Source of the DNA: Actinobacteria bacterium 21-64-8
GTDB lineage: Bacteria > Actinomycetota > Acidimicrobiia > Acidimicrobiales > RAAP-2
Direction of reading: 5' to 3'
Assembly: GCA_002255315.1 (NCBI GenBank)
Contig: NCBD01000047.1
Coordinates: 1-7,440 of the forward strand
DNA length: 7,440 nt
Shown: piece after piece, positions 5,570 through 7,440 of the stretch
Position numbering within the stretch: the first letter of the stretch is position 1
Layout of the letters: each line of letters starts with the position of its first letter
The notes under the pieces: model-generated
Databases searched by the model: none
Told to the model about the DNA's origin: nothing
Seen by the model: only the letters and a program-made list of their open reading frames with translations
Made by a program: the position numbers and the translations under genes

Positions 5570-7440
5570 TCACTGATTCATCGCTTCACTCGTCGTCGGC
5601 AAGATGGTCGGCGACGAAGTGGGCGTGTCGCGTTGCTCAGCGTTCGCTGCACCCGACTTGAGTAGTTGACGCCGCGCGCGTGACGTCGAACGCAGACGAA
5701 GAATCCGTTGGGCGTGGCGCTCTTCTTCCAAGAGTTTCTGACGTGCCTCGAGCAAATGAAAGACAGTCAAAAGTCCGACCAGCTCACGGTCATGGCTTCG
5801 AGAGACGACCAACACGACTCCCGTGGCCGTACTCGCCATTCGATCAGCCACCGAACGAAGAATCTCGTCTTCGTAGGCAACGACGCGCGGCGCGACCATC
5901 ACCGACGACGCGACGCACGCGCGATCGCCACGATGTGCCAGCGCGACCGACCACGGAAGGACCCCTACTAACTCGCCCCCATCGATAACGGGATAGAGGC
6001 GTTGGCGACGCGCCGGGGTTCCGTCCGTGAGCGCGCGGCAGAGGACTGAGACCGATTGCTCGGGTGCGACGTCAAAAATCTCTGTGGTCATCACGTCACG
6101 CACAAACGTCGCTTCAAGGGGATCAACGGCGTATTCGCGCATCACGTGGAAACCTCGTCGCGCGACCTTCTCGGTGAGAATTGATCGTTTGAGTACCAGC
6201 ACGCTCACCAAGTGCGCGAGTGTCGCCACAATTAAAAGTGCCAGCAAATCATTTTGGTCGTGGGTGAGTTCCAGCGCGAAGACGATTGCCGTGAAGGGTG
6301 AGCGCGTGACGCCACTGAGCGCGCCGGCCATACCAATGATGGCCCACGTGCCGGGCGACGATCCGGTCATCACGTGACCCATGACACCACCGAGCGCGGC
6401 GCCCATCATCAAGATGGGCGCCAAGATGCCCCCACTCGTCCCCGAACCGAGGCCACCCGCCCAGATCACCAACTTGACGACGAATAACAACGCCAACGCC
6501 CCCACCCCAAGGCGTCCCATCAGTTCCAGGTGAATCGTGTCGTAGCCCACACCGAGGGCCCGAGAATCGACGAGGCCACCGACACCAATGATCAATCCGC
6601 CCAACACGGGCCACCACATCCAGTGAACGCGCCGTCCGAAGCGTTTGAACAGGTCTTCCGCTCCGTATACCGCTTGGGTGAGCAGCCACGCGGCGAGGCC
6701 ACAGGCGATACCCACGAGTGCGACACCCAATAACGCCACTCCGGCCAGCGGGGCGTGCACGGCCACGGGAAAGAGCGGTTGGGGCGAGACGAGATGCGCG
6801 TGCGCCATGACGATGCGAATCCCGTCGGCGGTCGCGGCCGCGAGTCCAATAAGCACCATGGAACGTGGTCGAAGTTCAAACGCCAGAAGTTCGACGCCAA
6901 ACAGCGTCGCCGCGACGGGCGTACCAAAGACCGCGCTCATCCCCGCTGCCGAACCCGCGACGAGCAGCGCGCGACGCTGAGCGGCGGTGAGGTGAAAGAG
7001 CTGACCCACAATCGATCCCACCGCTCCCCCGGTCAAAATGATGGGCCCCTCGGCGCCAAAGGGGCCACCAGAACCAATGCTGATCGCGCTCGAAATCGGC
7101 TTCAAGAGAGCTAATCGGGGTTGCACCTTGCTGCCGTGAATCAGAATGCGCTCCATCGCTTCGGGAATACCGTGCCCGCGAATCTGCTCAGATCCAAAGC
7201 GAGCCATCAACCCGACGAGGAGACCGCCGGCCATTGGTATCACCACGGCGAAGAGGCCCAAGTGATTCCCGTACGGTGACACGAGTCGCACGCCCACGCG
7301 ATGAAAGTAAAAAAGATTGGTGAACAAACCAATGAGGTCAAGCAGCGCGAGCGCGATACCCGCGCCCAGCGCTCCGATGATCAAGGCGAGCGGCACCAAT
7401 TTCAACAACTTGATCGACGCCGTAAAATCACCGAGTGAAT
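5570..7440 (-). CDS. ClC-family chloride channel/transporter with C-terminal CBS pair (N-terminus outside window)
   Basis: Integral membrane anion transporter of the ClC family, predicted to work as a dimer. The frame is open to the window edge. Codons upstream of the TTG at 7408 read SLGDFTASIKL, a typical ClC N-terminus, so that TTG is not the start and the gene continues outside. Numbering from 7408, the helices span about 1-415 with family motifs GHGIPE (78-83), GSGGPFGAEGP (112-122; gating Glu120), FELRP (177-181; Glu178 aligns with the proton-path Glu203 of E. coli ClC-ec1) and GILAP (327-331). CBS domains follow at about 435-490 and 497-555, then a charged helix (QKLLEEERHAQRILRLRS) and a Ser/Thr-rich tail. 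Both glutamates being present suggests Cl-/H+ exchange rather than a passive channel. CBS pairs usually bind adenine nucleotides as a regulatory input. The usual central-site Ser and Tyr are replaced (His79, Leu411). No functional link to the sugar genes is evident. Confidence 0.93.
   Translation of the reverse strand, partial: SLGDFTASIKLLKLVPLALIIGALGAGIALALLDLIGLFTNLFYFHRVGVRLVSPYGNHLGLFAVVIPMAGGLLVGLMARFGSEQIRGHGIPEAMERILIHGSKVQPRLALLKPISSAISIGSGGPFGAEGPIILTGGAVGSIVGQLFHLTAAQRRALLVAGSAAGMSAVFGTPVAATLFGVELLAFELRPRSMVLIGLAAATADGIRIVMAHAHLVSPQPLFPVAVHAPLAGVALLGVALVGIACGLAAWLLTQAVYGAEDLFKRFGRRVHWMWWPVLGGLIIGVGGLVDSRALGVGYDTIHLELMGRLGVGALALLFVVKLVIWAGGLGSGTSGGILAPILMMGAALGGVMGHVMTGSSPGTWAIIGMAGALSGVTRSPFTAIVFALELTHDQNDLLALLIVATLAHLVSVLVLKRSILTEKVARRGFHVMREYAVDPLEATFVRDVMTTEIFDVAPEQSVSVLCRALTDGTPARRQRLYPVIDGGELVGVLPWSVALAHRGDRACVASSVMVAPRVVAYEDEILRSVADRMASTATGVVLVVSRSHDRELVGLLTVFHLLEARQKLLEEERHAQRILRLRSTSRARRQLLKSGAANAEQRDTPTSSPTILPTTSEAMNQ

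Noticed and set aside
7406..7408. TTG at 7408 as the start of the ClC gene
   Set aside because: The frame remains open upstream to the window edge and encodes a family-typical SLGDFT segment, so the true start is outside the window.

Overview
All five substantial genes in this 7.4 kb window lie on the minus strand, so transcription runs from high to low coordinates. The DNA is GC-rich and the codons favour G or C in third position. GTG is used as a start, and the genes are packed as an operon. A pentose-phosphate/glycolysis pair (transketolase then glucose-6-phosphate isomerase) is typical of high-GC Actinobacteria. An actinobacterial source, possibly a deep lineage such as Acidimicrobiia, is my best guess, but no marker gene here fixes the taxonomy.

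Layout in the direction of transcription. At 7440-5570 is a ClC-type chloride transporter with two C-terminal CBS domains; its N-terminus lies outside the window. A 145-base gap (5569-5425) follows, which probably carries the promoter of the next group. Next come a stand-alone mannose-6-phosphate-isomerase-type cupin (5424-5056), a possible 37-codon small ORF in another frame overlapping its end (5075-4962), a HAD-IIB protein resembling eukaryotic-type phosphomannomutase (4918-4136), a glycoside hydrolase family 130 protein (4139-3030, coupled by a GTGA overlap), transketolase (2996-930) and glucose-6-phosphate isomerase (826 to beyond position 1, so its C-terminal half is missing).

Read together, the cupin, HAD, GH130, Tkt and Pgi genes suggest a metabolic unit. 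GH130 enzymes interconvert beta-mannosides plus phosphate with mannose-1-phosphate. A phosphomannomutase interconverts mannose-1-phosphate and mannose-6-phosphate. A PMI cupin interconverts mannose-6-phosphate and fructose-6-phosphate, and fructose-6-phosphate is a shared substrate of Pgi and transketolase. Every step is reversible, so the unit could catabolise mannosides or build a mannose-based oligosaccharide without a nucleotide sugar. That link is inference from family assignments and gene order.

The most notable points are this compact mannose-phosphate module, the ClC protein lacking the usual central-site Ser and Tyr, and the overlapping small ORF. I found no RNA genes, mobile elements, CRISPR arrays or convincing terminators. 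No gene-free stretch exceeds 150 bases.
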